Assembly (NCBI GenBank): GCA_032622095.1
Contig: CP136064.1
Coordinates: 113,076,004-113,140,003, forward strand
DNA from: Siphonodentalium dalli
Taxonomy: Eukaryota > Mollusca > Scaphopoda > Gadilida > Siphonodentaliidae
Direction of reading: 5' to 3'
Length of the DNA: 64,000 nucleotides
The notes beneath the pieces are model-generated. The model was not told the DNA's origin and did not search any database. It saw only the letters and a program-made list of their open reading frames with translations. This document shows positions 11,573 through 22,890 of this stretch, piece after piece. Both the position numbers and the translations under genes were made by a program. Positions within the stretch are counted from its first letter, which is position 1. Every line of letters begins with the position of its first letter.

Positions 11573-11589
11573 CATAGCAGCGAAGAGGT

Positions 11590-12090
11590 TAAGGTAGATG
11601 GAAAAAAGAAGGGGGTGAGAGGTTTTTTCGCCCTGTCTAACCCCTGAGAGGCACTCAAAATATTGGGATTTAGCACCTAGGTGTTGCACGCACGACTTGA
11701 TATCATTATACAGATTAGTTATTACTCTGAGAGTTTTTCCAGTTATTCTAGATTTTATAAATTTATGCCAAAGGCCTTTTCTCCAAACTTTATCGAACGC
11801 TTTTTCGAAATCTATGAATGCGCAATAAAGTCTTGTTTTCAGCATTCCTGTCATTTTGGCCAATAAGTGTATCGCAAATATGTTATCTAACGTTGAATAG
11901 CCATGTCTGAATCCTGCTTGTGTTTCAGACAGAATACCGTTCTTTGTTGTGAAGTCTGTTAGACGAATCGTCAATACTTTGGTAAAAACCTTTCCAAAAC
12001 AACTTAAAATTGTTATTGGCCTATAATTTTTCGGGTCTGACTTGTCTCCCTTATTTTTATAAATCGGTACAATAAACGTGGCACCGTGTG
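11590..12090 (-). pseudogene. non-LTR retrotransposon reverse transcriptase fragment
   Basis: Reading the minus strand from about 12,085, the frame shows ATFIVPIYKNKGDKSDPKNY (RT motif 1 region), then NGILSETQAGFRHGYST, AFIDFEKAFDKVW (motif A, catalytic Asp) and GVRQGE...PLLFSIYLN (motif B). The YADD motif, thumb and endonuclease are absent: the homology stops near 11,590. The frame is otherwise open. It is a dead fragment of an element of the long-ORF non-LTR class; the exact clade cannot be told from this piece. Confidence 0.85.
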
Positions 12091-12175
12091 TATCGCGCGC
12101 GACACATGCTGTGTTACTTGGGGTTTATATTGGGGACAGACATCAGTGGTACCATTCTAAGTATTTACGAACAAT

Positions 12176-12607
12176 ATGGCTGCAAAATTTTCGAAACAAC
12201 AAGTGATCGACATGTTAATGGGAGATGGTAGCGATTTTAGCGGAGATTGCAGTTTCTCGTCATCAGAAGATTCAGATGACGATTACTCTCCCCCTGCTAC
12301 CAGCGATAACCTGACCTCCATCGCCGATAGTAGCTTGAATACTAACCCGATTGGCTGGTCATATACACTTCGAAAGGTATCACTTCCGCCATTTACCCAA
12401 AGGACAGGGCCAGTTATACCAGATGAATTCGACACTGATACAGCAACAGCTTTGGACTATTTCAATTTGATGTTCTCGCCATCGAAGTATGCCGAAATAG
12501 CCAGGCATACTAACAACTATGCCAAGTGGAAAATGGAAGAATATATAGTGCATGGACATCATAGAGAACCCAAGGTGTATCGACTGTATATTGATATACT
12601 CAGTTAA
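12176..12607 (+). pseudogene. truncated piggyBac-type transposase (N-terminal part)
   Basis: 143 codons starting at ATG (aacaATGG context). Residues 1-45 are acidic and Ser-rich (SSSEDSDDDYSPP), as in the N-termini of piggyBac transposases. Residues 82-115 read FDTDTATALDYFNLMFSPSK then YAEIARHTNNYA, which fits the start of the DDE_Tnp_1_7 domain (typically '..ldyF.l.f....e.iv..TN.YA'). The frame then ends with a stop; piggyBac transposases usually run to about 550-600 aa, so the catalytic Asp residues are missing. A TTAA follows the stop at 12,603, but no matching terminal repeat was found. Confidence 0.7.
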
Positions 12608-12727
12608 CATTCAAACTATCCAACTATATTAATTGTTCACGCAACACATTTCATGATATAATTTCAAATTTGGTGAATTGCACGATTTGACTCATTTATA
12701 ATTTCAAACCAAAGAATTGTCGACAAC

Positions 12728-13717
12728 ACCTGGTCAAATGGGCATGCTAATACGGTTGGGGCCTGCTGAATTGATATGATGCTGTTAGGGCAAACTGTTA
12801 ACAAAAATTACCGTTATTTTATTTTTAATTTGTCTCAATCGCGTGTTCCGATAATCTGAAAATCCATTATGCGTATCAAATTATAACATTCAAAAACAAA
12901 TTTATTGCGAAATATTTTTAAAGATACGACCGGCGTTCGCGGTGGGTTTGGTGTTCAAATATTCATCTATGTAAAAAACCACCATAAACAGTAGGAATAG
13001 TAAGATATAGACAGACCTTGTTCTTATTCCAATCATAAATATGGCATAAACAGTGTTATTGTCAATTTGTTCCCCTTATGTAAACAAAAGCAAAAAACGT
13101 TACGTTTCCTGGCTTTTGTTTAGATCCGGATATGGTAAACATAAAGAGCGTTATTTGTTACTGTTTTCCTAAAATGGAAATAATAGAGAGCGTTTATATC
13201 TTTTTTGTATGATTAGCAATATCATTTCGGTCTGTTATGTAAATAGAATAACAACTTATGTAACACGAGCAGTCTCTTGTTAACGTACACCATTGTACTT
13301 ATTGACGACAATATACTATTTACGCGCTGATTATGTTTGACATATGAGTGGAACTGTATATATGTTGGCGTTCATTCTGTTGATGGCGATTTGAACAAAT
13401 ATAAATATTTCTGCAACAAATGCCGCCCGTGACTTTAATAATGGTTGCATTAGTTGAACATCGACTATAATCAATATGGCTATTTGCGTCGTTTTAGAAA
13501 CACCAGCGCAGTTATTATATTTTTCAAAAATATATGTTCTTGAATGTTTTTTTTTATCAAATCGCTCTAGTTATCCAATCACCGTGAAAATTACAACTTT
13601 AGAAAAATAACGGTACTTGTTCGTAACGGAATCAGTTTGCCCTACCCGCATCATAGCAATTCAACATGACCACCGGCATCATAGCATATTAGCATGACCA
13701 CTTGACCAGTGGTGGAC
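12728..13717. mobile_element. ~1-kb TIR element
   Basis: The left end 'cctggtcaaatgggcatgct' is matched in reverse by 'agcatgaccacttgaccagt' at the right. Further in, 'gctgaattgatatgatgctg' and 'gggcaaactg' pair with 'cagtttgccctacccgcatc' and 'atagcaattcaac'. The interior is AT-rich with no transposase ORF. A short solo palindrome of the same family is at 20,431-20,570. Confidence 0.65.
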
Positions 13718-14379
13718 ACACGACAGCTCAGCTACAATTATGTATTATTGTTTCAAACCGCTGAACATCAAATGGCTGGTGTTACATGCATGTTTCAGTC
13801 GGACGTTATGTTACAAATTGCTTGATCGAAGATTTCACAAACTATTTTCTCAAACATGTTTGGTTTCTTGAGTAAAAGGAAAGATCTATATCAACACAAT
13901 TTGTACATTGTGCGGTTCTTTTTCTGATAATTTTGGTACATGTTTCTGGTGTTTCTGACGTATGTGATAAAATAGTGTGTATTCGCACACCTATATACCG
14001 GTATATGGATTGTTTCAAATTTCTCTTATATTCTATAATGCTAAATTTTAAATGGTGATGCCATACAGTGTTTGCACGAAGATGAACTTCCACACTTAAC
14101 ACGACGTGTTATATAATAGGTGTTTTTGAAGTCGAAAATGTTGATGAATGTTACATTTGCATGTTAGTTTATAGTTATAAACAATCGCAAACATCACCGT
14201 TCTGAAAATATATATTTAAAACCTTACTTGAATATCGTATAGTGTGACATTGCGTTATTTTGGCTGAACGAAATAGAGGATATATAGCGTTCTGAATTGA
14301 TACCGGACAAATATATTTATTTATTTTCGCGAGCGACTAGCTGCACTTTTCGCCAGCGGAAATACATTATTTCTGGCAG
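13718..14379. other. no recognisable feature
   Basis: AT-rich sequence with only short open frames. Confidence 0.5.
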
Positions 14380-14690
14380 TACCCATATAAAAATGTACCT
14401 GGGTAAATCTTGGTGTTTACCTAGGTATACCCCGGTACATATAGGTTTTACCCTGGTTCCACCCAGGTCACACCCAGGTTACACCCAGGTAAATCAGGGA
14501 TTTATATAGATTTACCCTGGTGTTTTCTATATATGTTAGGTATAAACCCCAGTTTACCCGGGTTTTTACGGATATAATTTAGAAAGACGCTGTCACACCC
14601 GGGTATTTACACCCAGGTATTTACACCAGGGTTTCGCCCAGCTATTTACTACAGTGTTCACCCGGATATATATACCTGTGGTATTTTGTT
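14380..14690. repeat. CCAGGTGTACC-type repeat element
   Basis: It opens with ACCCATATAAAAATGTACCT, the exact complement of the right end of the 24.16-24.94 kb repeat (14,383 versus 24,910-24,935). It carries degenerate 'acacccaggt' and 'taccctgg' words inside. This is a second, more diverged member of that family. Confidence 0.65.
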
Positions 14691-15060
14691 AAACTGTATA
14701 ATCTGCATTGAAGTCACCTTATTAACAGTTGTTACACGGCAAAGAAAATTAAAACACACTGCAGATGAATGTTTATACATGTACTGTGCAGTCGAGATCA
14801 CCTGGACAGGCTGGACTACAAATATTTAAGGATTATACCATTTGATGAGTAGATGCGTGACTGATAAAAGAATTAGAGACTCCATATTTACTCGGAAGAT
14901 AACAGTATACGATGCCATACAGTTGTTCCATGGCACCTCAACCTTTGGTGGAAACCGTAAAACTAATGAAAATGATGAAAGCCAGACTCAACATCAAGAC
15001 TACATGTACATGTGCATGCATAATTGACGGTTCAATGATTTTGACTCCATCAGATGATAT
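14691..15060. other. no recognisable feature
   Basis: Short unique-looking stretch with a gtacatgtgcatgcat string near 15,005. Confidence 0.4.
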
Positions 15061-15063
15061 TTA

Positions 15064-15443
15064 AGCGACACCAATTTTTAAGTCTGGTTTACGATAATGT
15101 GGGGAGAAAAAAAGTAGATGCAGGAGGGAAAAAAATAAAAATAAAAAAGATTGTCCCCCCAATTTATATCAAGTAAATCGTGGAATTTTACATAAATTTT
15201 ACAAAAATTGTGAAAAAATGTTTTTGAATGAAATTCTGTTCAAACCAAACAAGACATATCTTGTCATGAAATGCATGAAAATATGGATCTGTAAATGATC
15301 ATAAGCAGAACCGGATGCGACAGCACATGAAAATCAGTATGCGTGTAAAATATTTTGGGACAAAAAAAGTTAAATTTTTTTCATGAAATGGAAAAAAAGT
15401 TGTAGGAGGTGTTCGTAAACCAGACTTAAAAATTGGTGTCGCC
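15064..15443. mobile_element. PIF/Harbinger-like MITE (copy 1)
   Basis: 380-bp element with ~31-bp terminal inverted repeats (GCGACACCAATTTTTAAGTC and GACTTAAAAATTGGTGTCGC), flanked by TTA on both sides (15,061-15,063 and 15,444-15,446). A 3-bp TWA duplication is the PIF/Harbinger pattern. The 22,200-22,585 copy is the same sequence in the opposite orientation. Confidence 0.75.
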
Positions 15444-15648
15444 TTAGGCTCATGTTAACACAGGTTCACATATTCTCAAATAATTGTCTCCCTCAACCAT
15501 ACTAGTATTTATATTTGATAGAACCTCAGTGAGACCATGTTGAAAATTACCATCAATGCAGTTCCAGTGTTGACGCAACGCGATCATGTTACTTCAAACC
15601 AGTTGCAATGTTCCTTAGCATGGTAATTCGTGAAAATAAATGTCAATG

Positions 15649-17038
15649 CAACTTACTCTCAGGCTCCAAATAAAAGTGCAGGCCAAAATAATAGTGCAGG
15701 GGGTGAAATTCCATTGAAAGTTAATAAAAGTACCGACCCAAATTATAGTGCAGGGGTAACTCTGAGCAAAACATCAACTGTGGTTAACCAAATAATTTTT
15801 ATAGCCGGTTCAAGTATACGAGTCAACATGTGTAGTACAGGTACATGTATGTATCATGTGGTGTTATTTTGGTTTGCCACATACTTGAATATGTACTCTT
15901 GAGTGCCTAATGTACGATTATTAAAATTGAGGTAAAATTCCCACCTGTACGATCGTTATTTGGTCCTGTACATTTATTAAATTAACCAAAAGAAATACTT
16001 GAATAATTCACCAATCTTAAATTGTGTTATTCATATAAGAAGTGAACGGCCGTTTCAATGCGGTCATGGGGTTTTGACCGCGAGAAAAAATCAGCAAACT
16101 GCATGAACCCCAAAGGGGTTCATGCGGAGTTTGCTGATTTTTTTAACGGGGTCAAAACCCATGACCACGTTGAATCCGCCGTTTATTATTTATATTTATA
16201 TACTTAAATTCATTATGAACTAGGATTGTATGTCTTTCCCACTATTTATTCATCTATTTAAACGAACGCATGGAGTTCAGTTCAGACAGTTCGAATCCTT
16301 GTTTTTTGGAAAACCAAACACTGATTGAAGACCGAAAATAATTTCTTGCCAAATCCGGACCTACTAGTACTAGATACTCAAGCAGTCGGTAATTTCCGAC
16401 AATCCCCGGTGATTTCCGGGACCAATGTGTACATAAACCTATGAACGACACTGGAAGTGACGTCACGTTACGTTCATAGGTTTATGAACGCATTGAATAA
16501 GGGGTGTGTCTACCGTAACGCTATGGGGAAATCGGAAGAGATATCAGGTGTATGTCAATATAGATAAATGAACTCTGATTGTTGACAGTGATCAGCACAC
16601 TGTACATGTAGATTCACAGACCTGGCTATCCATCGAAACTATTTCTGTCACATGGCATCAGTAAACCAGTCAGATGGTGTGTTTTGTTGGGATGTATGGT
16701 ACTAATATTTCCAGTCTGTACGTTTATTCCGCCCTGTACTCACTGCTGTACTAATCTATTATTCAGTTATGCGACATTTTCCAACCTGTACTATTATTCC
16801 ACCCTGTACTTTTATATGCACTCAAGAGTACATGCAAAAGTAAAGCCCATCATTTTTACATCCGAATCATATAGAAATCTTGAATTTGTGCTGATTTAAA
16901 TTTTCATAGCTTCAAAATATTAATAAACGTGCAGACCCAAATAAGCACTGTGCAGGGGGGGGGGGGTGATTTCCCAAGAAAAATAATAAACGTGCATGCA
17001 GCTGGTGCATGCATGTTTATTTGGAGCCCAAGAGTAAA
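15649..17038. mobile_element. TIR element rich in TGCAGG/CCTGTAC words
   Basis: 'cttactctcaggctccaaat' at the left is matched by 'atttggagcccaagagtaaa' at the right. Inside, 'aataatagtgcagg' and 'cctgtactattattcc' recur in both orientations, giving several sub-terminal repeats, with a 12-G run at 16,955-16,966. A MITE at 16,045-16,184 is nested in it. 16,430-16,490 has another inverted repeat (cataaacctatgaacg). No transposase. Confidence 0.6.
16045..16184. mobile_element. palindromic MITE
   Basis: About 140 bp, folding almost end to end: 'tttcaatgcggtcatggggt' pairs with 'acccatgaccacgttgaa', and 'aaaaaatcagcaaactgcat' pairs with the 'gagtttgctgatttttt' arm around 'aaccccaaaggggtt'. Family unassigned. 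Confidence 0.7.
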
Positions 17039-17890
17039 GAGGTGTAGGTGAATTTTACATGTAAGTTGTTATTAACGAAATGGAACGATGCCTTTAATAG
17101 GTTCCACCAGCAATAAGTCGCGACTTCTTTATATTGGCCTGACTGTGCCCTGACAGATTGGTTTTTGTTGGCGTCATGCCTGTCGACCATTATGATGGCC
17201 ACATATATTGTCATATAACAGCGATTTACGATCTGTCTTGTTGGCTCATAATATAAATTAAGAAATTGGCCTTGTGTTCGTTCCTTGCGTAAAAAAATAT
17301 TTTTTAGTACAAACGTCCTCATTGATTGTGTCCCTCGACTCCTCATGTAGTTGGTCAAGTAACTTACATGTATGTACAGAGCACTCACAAATTTCTTAGA
17401 AAAGCGACCACATGTTCGAATCTACTTTGCGATTTTGGAGCAACGCATTTGTAAATGCGTTCATATTTTAACACATTTACCTTGATTTATTCACAAACAA
17501 ATGTCTTGATGCAGGCCTTAAAATCCATCAGATTTTTTGCAATAATCAAAATGTTAGTGTTTCACTTTCTACAGGGAATCAAGACTTTTTACTAGAATCA
17601 AAATGAGAATCATGATTCTCAGATTCTGATTATAAAACAATTAATGTCAACAGTGTTTATTTATGTTTATTCCATTTTGAATAGAAAATACATCATGAAT
17701 GTCCGATTCCGAACATGTACACCAGGAGTGGGAAAATAACACAGAATTATTCAGATGTGAATTTAAATTAAACAAAATTAAAACTAAAATTGCAAAATAC
17801 ACTATCGTATCGTTATTTGGGTGTTCATACTAGTATACTTTTTCGGCGCAATGATCGGTAATTTCAATGCGACTGCGATTATTCCCAATG
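17039..17890. repeat. dispersed duplicate of 3,600-4,990 (uninterrupted copy)
   Basis: This paralogue shares ordered blocks with the 3.6-5.0 kb region and lacks the 3,903-4,621 insert. The open frame at 17,017-17,388 on the minus strand falls inside this repeat and does not look like a known protein. Confidence 0.55.
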
Positions 17891-18129
17891 CAGTGCATTT
17901 AATTTAAATGCTGTCGTTAAGGCATTTACAAAGTGGCGTGACACAATGCACCCTCAATGCATTTTAAATGCAACAACCGCATTTCATTGATCCACGTTGT
18001 AAAGGACATTTATTTTTAGAATATGTGTATATAACCACATGAATAAAGAACAAATCAACTGTTTTTATTACTTTGTAAACCTCTGATGTTTCCAATACAG
18101 TATACATTTGTATATTATAAACCATGTTA

Positions 18130-18346
18130 CAGTAATTCTAGAGCTAATTAATCGACTCCTTAACTACAGCAGAATTATGGGTAACTTTTCAGGATGTAGT
18201 CCGAAATATGGCTTGTTGCCATTCATCTGAAAGCTCTCACCGAGAGCTTTCCGATGAATGGCATCAACCCATATTTCCGACTAAATCCTGAAAAGTTACC
18301 CATAATTCTGCTGTAGTTAAGGAGTCGATTAATTAGAGCATTACTG
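18130..18346. mobile_element. palindromic MITE, Tc1/mariner-like (copy 2)
   Basis: CAGTAATTCTAGAGCTAATT at the left and AATTAGAGCATTACTG at the right, with TA on both flanks. The middle 'ccattcatctgaaagctctc' / 'gagagctttccgatgaatgg' pairs, so 217 bp can form one hairpin. It shares 'cagcagaattatgggtaa' and 'ttttcagga' with the 692-820 copy. Confidence 0.75.
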
Positions 18347-19856
18347 TATATCCTCTATAACTGTTTATTCAACATCACGTGCTGCAATCCATAAATGCGG
18401 TTCAGATTTCGATGTCCGGTTCAACATTATTATCATATGGTTCGATAGCAGAAATACGCAGTTTGGAATGTTATACCGTACAAGTTTTACGAGTTGCTCT
18501 TGCTCAAGAATGGATAAATTTATAAACCTGATTTTTGGCGCATTAGTTAGAATTATATTTTTGCACAAGAACACACCACAAATATCGAACTGGACATCAA
18601 AAGCAGAACCGGATTGTATCGATTGCATAAACATAAGTTGGTCACTGACCGACATTTGCTATTGCAGAAGAAAATAAAACAAATCTCTGGTGTGGTTTAT
18701 AGGACTATGCAATGCCGACTTAAAAATAAAAATTCACATAAACATCGCATGAAGCGGTCTAACCACAAACTCGGGTATTCGGTAATTCCAAATGTATGAA
18801 CTATCACCATGATATCCCGGTATATCATTGTCAGGACTGTTTGTACAAAAGGTTGTTATTCTACTATGCATAATTTTGCTATATCATTGTACTCGGACTG
18901 TATTGCAATGTAATATATCAGTACATGTACCTGAATACTGTGTGCACATTATATACATGTAGGCCTACTTTCACTTTAGTATGTGTCATAAAAGACTCAT
19001 TTTGTTAAATTGAAAAAAACATGTGTGAAAACAGAGAGAATACATGTACATGTGCCGGCACCATATACCTCTTTATGTGCTGTACTACCGGTACTATTCA
19101 TGTACATGTACTACACTACAATAAGAGAAATTTTAATTGATTCTGCTGCCCTTGTGGCTTGTGCCACAGGCCTCAAACACGCCAAACAAGTATCTGTAGC
19201 CAGGCCCACCAGTACCAGGCTACTAGTAAATGAAGTACTGAAAGTGTCACATCATTAATCGAGCCCAATCTTAGTTATACTAGTCTCTTGTGTAGTTTGG
19301 GTTACTATTAATAAGATATTTAATGAATGTTTGGAATGTATGGTAGCATTCTTACCTGGATCAACATATGCCATGCACAACGCTGGTCATCATATCATCA
19401 CCGCTGTTGGCAGTAAACCCCGGCGGGCATCAGTAAACCGCTCATCGGGCTATAACAGTTAGAGTTTTCCATACCAGGGCTAATCTAATCAGTTAAAATT
19501 AGTCAATTTAGAGGGAATACCAACCAGTGGAATACGTACATTTATATTCAGATATCGGTTTTCGAGAAAAACCCCATCTTAGTCGAGCGGACTTAGAATA
19601 TCGGGGTAAACTTAAATTTCATTCAGCAACACTTTCACGGCAGAATATAAAAATAGTACATTATAATCACTTACAGTACATGTACATGTAGCCCAGGTGC
19701 AGTGCTAGCCTATATTATATACTACCAAAACTTTTGGTCAGTTTCTCGATGCCTGACACTTGTAAACGCTTGAACCGGTATATAGTACATGTATGTGGAT
19801 TAAAGATCTTATTAGTGACACAACACTTCACAAGAGGCTAGACATACATTTGTAAC
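18347..19856. other. no gene seen; rich in ACATGTACATGT strings
   Basis: Several ACATGTACATG strings (for example 19,040-19,055, 19,097-19,112 and 19,676-19,690) and ACCGGTA words. The three overlapping small frames at 18,365-18,800 are not recognisable proteins. Confidence 0.5.
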
Positions 19857-19858
19857 TA

Positions 19859-20020
19859 CAGTAATGCTCTAATTAATCGACTCCTTAACCACAGCAGAAT
19901 TACGGGTAACTCGGGGAGAGCTTTCCGATGAATGGCAACAAGCCATATATCCGACTAAATCCTGAAAAGTTACACATAATTCTGCTGTGGTTAAGGGGTC
20001 GATTTCTTCGGGCACTACTG
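19859..20020. mobile_element. MITE, Tc1/mariner-like (copy 3, internally deleted)
   Basis: CAGTAATGCTCTAATTAATC at the left and CACTACTG at the right, with TA flanks (19,857-19,858 and 20,021-20,022). Compared with copy 2, part of the left arm between 'gggtaact' and 'gagagctttc' is missing, so the hairpin is asymmetric. Confidence 0.7.
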
Positions 20021-20430
20021 TATCTGTTTTAGTGCACATCAAATTTATTTGTTGTCTTTCCTCTTGTAATTTGTCTTTGGTTGTGTTCGCCATTTCGATG
20101 GACAACTACATGTACTGACATCAAATGACTGAAATGAGTCAAAATTTAGCAGTGCAGCCAATTATATAGATAAACAGAATTAAATAGCATCCAAATTCCA
20201 AATGAGCATAAATGATAAAAAAAACTTTATTGAGCACACTTTTAATACTAGTAATTACAGCTACAATGAAAGCACCTAATAAAAATTCTAAGTTTGGTAA
20301 AACTGTCTGTATACAAATTTTATCTGACCGTGATGAATAAAACCTATAAATGGGATCATATACATGTATGTTAGATATCATTACATGATTATTTGAAAAC
20401 ACATATCCGTATGGAAAACAAACTATTTTA

Positions 20431-20570
20431 CCACTGGCCAAGTGGTCCTGCTAATATGCTATGATGCTGGTGGTCCTGCTGAATTGCTATGATGCGGGTA
20501 GTGCAATTCATAGCAATTAAGCAGGACCCAACCGCACCATGGCACATTAGCAGGAACACTTGAACAGGGG
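20431..20570. mobile_element. short palindromic MITE related to 12,728-13,717
   Basis: 'aagtggtcctgctaatatgc' and 'tggtcctgctgaattgctat' on the left pair with 'gcaattaagcaggacccaac' and 'cacattagcaggaacactt' on the right. The terminal words match those of the 12.7-13.7 kb element. Confidence 0.7.
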
Positions 20571-21236
20571 TATATTTACAGTGTCAAATCGAATGGGCAT
20601 CTTTTAACAATATTTTTGAACAATTTCCTGAAGTGTTCGAAAATTGAGAACTGAATTTATATTTTTTTTTATGAGGTTTCGATTGAAAAATTTCTAACTT
20701 AGCTCATCAGGATTAACAGACTACCAGTATGTTTGGTATATTTTTCTGTAATCGACACCTGCTAAGGTGGGGAAATATCATCCATTGTCGCACAGCTATA
20801 TTCTCTTTCCCAACAAAGTCCATAGAACATACATGTAAAATTACAGCTATGCTTTAATTAATCAACTCGCCTTATAAAGGTTGACCACCGGGTATTACTG
20901 CAGTATTCAGGCGTGTTCATGCGATCAACTGCAGTCAGTTATACCGCCGCAGATTGTGGTCCGCCTCACATTTGCAGTTAGGCAGTATTTTTCATGCGAT
21001 GTTTATATGAATTTTGTTTTAAAGTTGACATTGTAACCACACCAGAAATTTTGTTTATTGTTTCAATATGTCTAGATAGAATTCAGAATTTTTGTGGTAA
21101 AAACAATTTACTTGGTTATCACAGTTAACACATATTACTGTGGTAAGATTACCAGCGGATACCACATGTCAACAGGGACTGCATGCTCTAATTAATTATC
21201 AGGTCTAAAATGTTTATACTGGATACAGTTCATTTT
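20571..21236. other. no gene seen; possible MITE scraps
   Basis: 'acagctatgctttaattaat' at 20,849 and 'gcatgctctaattaatta' at 21,181 resemble ends of the TA-flanked MITE family. No full element could be delimited. Confidence 0.4.
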
Positions 21237-22168
21237 AAAGGTACTCAATCCGGTTCGATGATCCCCATATAATCAGATTCCAACAACAACAACATCATAC
21301 ATTTGTATTTAGAAAGGCTGCTTCAGTTACGGTATCATAATTGATTAATTGCCCTACAATAATGCTAACCACTGTCAACTAAAGTATACAATTGCCTGAC
21401 ATATGTTATTTATCAACATTTTGTTCTACAAAATTTGGCCTTATTATCAACAGAAAGCCTCTTGATTTTAGAGTTATCCATCTTCATCTGAAATTTGGTC
21501 CGAGACCGTGGGCCACTATTAATTCTTGATCGTGAAAAATAGTATATTTCAAAAATTGATATCTAATAACTCTGAGCTTTGATAGGTGGGTTCCTCGACT
21601 CGTACCAAATATCTTTTACCCCCAAGTCCAAATAAATAGTAATGTGCGAGCGTTAATTCAGGGGGCCCTTAATCGGATTATGCATCTTTAACTTCAAATA
21701 CAGTTTAAAGATGCATAATCCGATTAAGTGCCCCTCATTTACTATTTACATGTATATGGAATCGGGGGGGGGTCAAAAATATTTTAATCAAGTCGAGGGA
21801 CCCAACTACATGTATCAAAGCTCAGAGTTATTAGAAATCGATTTTTGAAATTTTAATATTTATCACCATCGATACTTAATAGTGGCCCAGAAAAATTTGA
21901 CGAGCCGACGGTCTCAGACCAAATTGCGGATGAAGATGGATAACTCTAAAATGAAGAGGCTTTGTGTTGATAATAAGGCCAAACTTCGTCGAACAGCATG
22001 TTGATAAATATAACGTATCAGGCAATTTTATACTATACATGTAGTTGACAGTGGTTAGCATTATTTTTGGGCAATTAATCGATTCTGATAACTGAAGCAG
22101 CATTTCTAAAAAAATTGTTGTTGGAATCTAATTATATGGGGACCATCGAATCTGATTGAACACCTTTA
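21237..22168. mobile_element. long fold-back element (copy 3), ~460-bp arms
   Basis: The left arm begins 'aaaggtactcaatccggttc' and the right arm ends in the complement of that sequence. Matching inner segments include 'ccccatataatcagattcca', 'gttatccatcttcatctg' and 'gagctttgataggtgggttc'. The centre 'cttaatcggattatgcatct' / 'agatgcataatccgattaag' (21,669-21,730) completes the hairpin. The arms have drifted by scattered substitutions and a short indel. No ORF. Confidence 0.8.
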
Positions 22169-22199
22169 ATAGTTAACTATATGAGTTATATACACATAA

Positions 22200-22585
22200 G
22201 GCGACACCAATTTTTAAGTCCGGTTTACGAACACCTCCTACAACTTTTTTTCCATTTCATGAAAAAAAAATAACTTTTTTGTCCCAAAAAAATTTAAACG
22301 CGTACTGATTTTCATGTGCTGTCGCATCCGGTTCTGCTTATGATCATTTGCAGATCCATATTTTCATGTATTTCATGACAAGAAATGTCTTGTTTGGTTC
22401 AGAATTTCATTGGAAATTTTTTTTTTTAACAATTTTTGTAAAATTTATGTAAAATTTCAAGATTTACTTGATATAAATTGGGGGGACAATTTTTTGGATT
22501 TTTATTTTTTTCCCTCCTGCATCTACTTTTTTTCTCCCCACATCAGCCCACATGTTCGTAAACCAGACTTAAAATTGGTGTCGCC
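22200..22585. mobile_element. PIF/Harbinger-like MITE (copy 2)
   Basis: GGCGACACCAATTTTTAAGT at the left and ACTTAAAATTGGTGTCGCC at the right, flanked by TAA (22,197-22,199 and 22,586-22,588). The body is the reverse complement of the 15,064-15,443 copy. Confidence 0.75.
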
Positions 22586-22589
22586 TAAT

Positions 22590-22890
22590 AGACATTTAAA
22601 CTTTGAAAATTGTAGGTTTCCGGGTGATAACTTCAGTTTGTGTGATCATATCTGAACCAAATGTGGTATGTAAGTTTATCAGACGATTCAGACCAAAATA
22701 CAGGTCAAGTTCGAATATGGGTGTGCTCCGCCAATTTTTGCGAGAGTTATGGCCCTTTTTCGACTTAGAATTGTGTTAATTTCTGGTTTCCGCATCATAA
22801 TTTTAGTTTGTGTGATCAAATCTGAATCAAATTTGGTATGATAGTTTATTATCCACCATTTCATGGGACACTGGTTGGATTGTTCTGAAA
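22590..22890. repeat. dispersed repeat, two ~180-bp units
   Basis: 'ggtttccg.gtgataacttc' then 'agtttgtgtgatcatatctg' and 'aatttggtatg' recur about 180 bp apart. The intervening 'aaaatacaggtcaagtt' to 'gagagttatggccc' matches 8,980-9,085. Confidence 0.55.
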
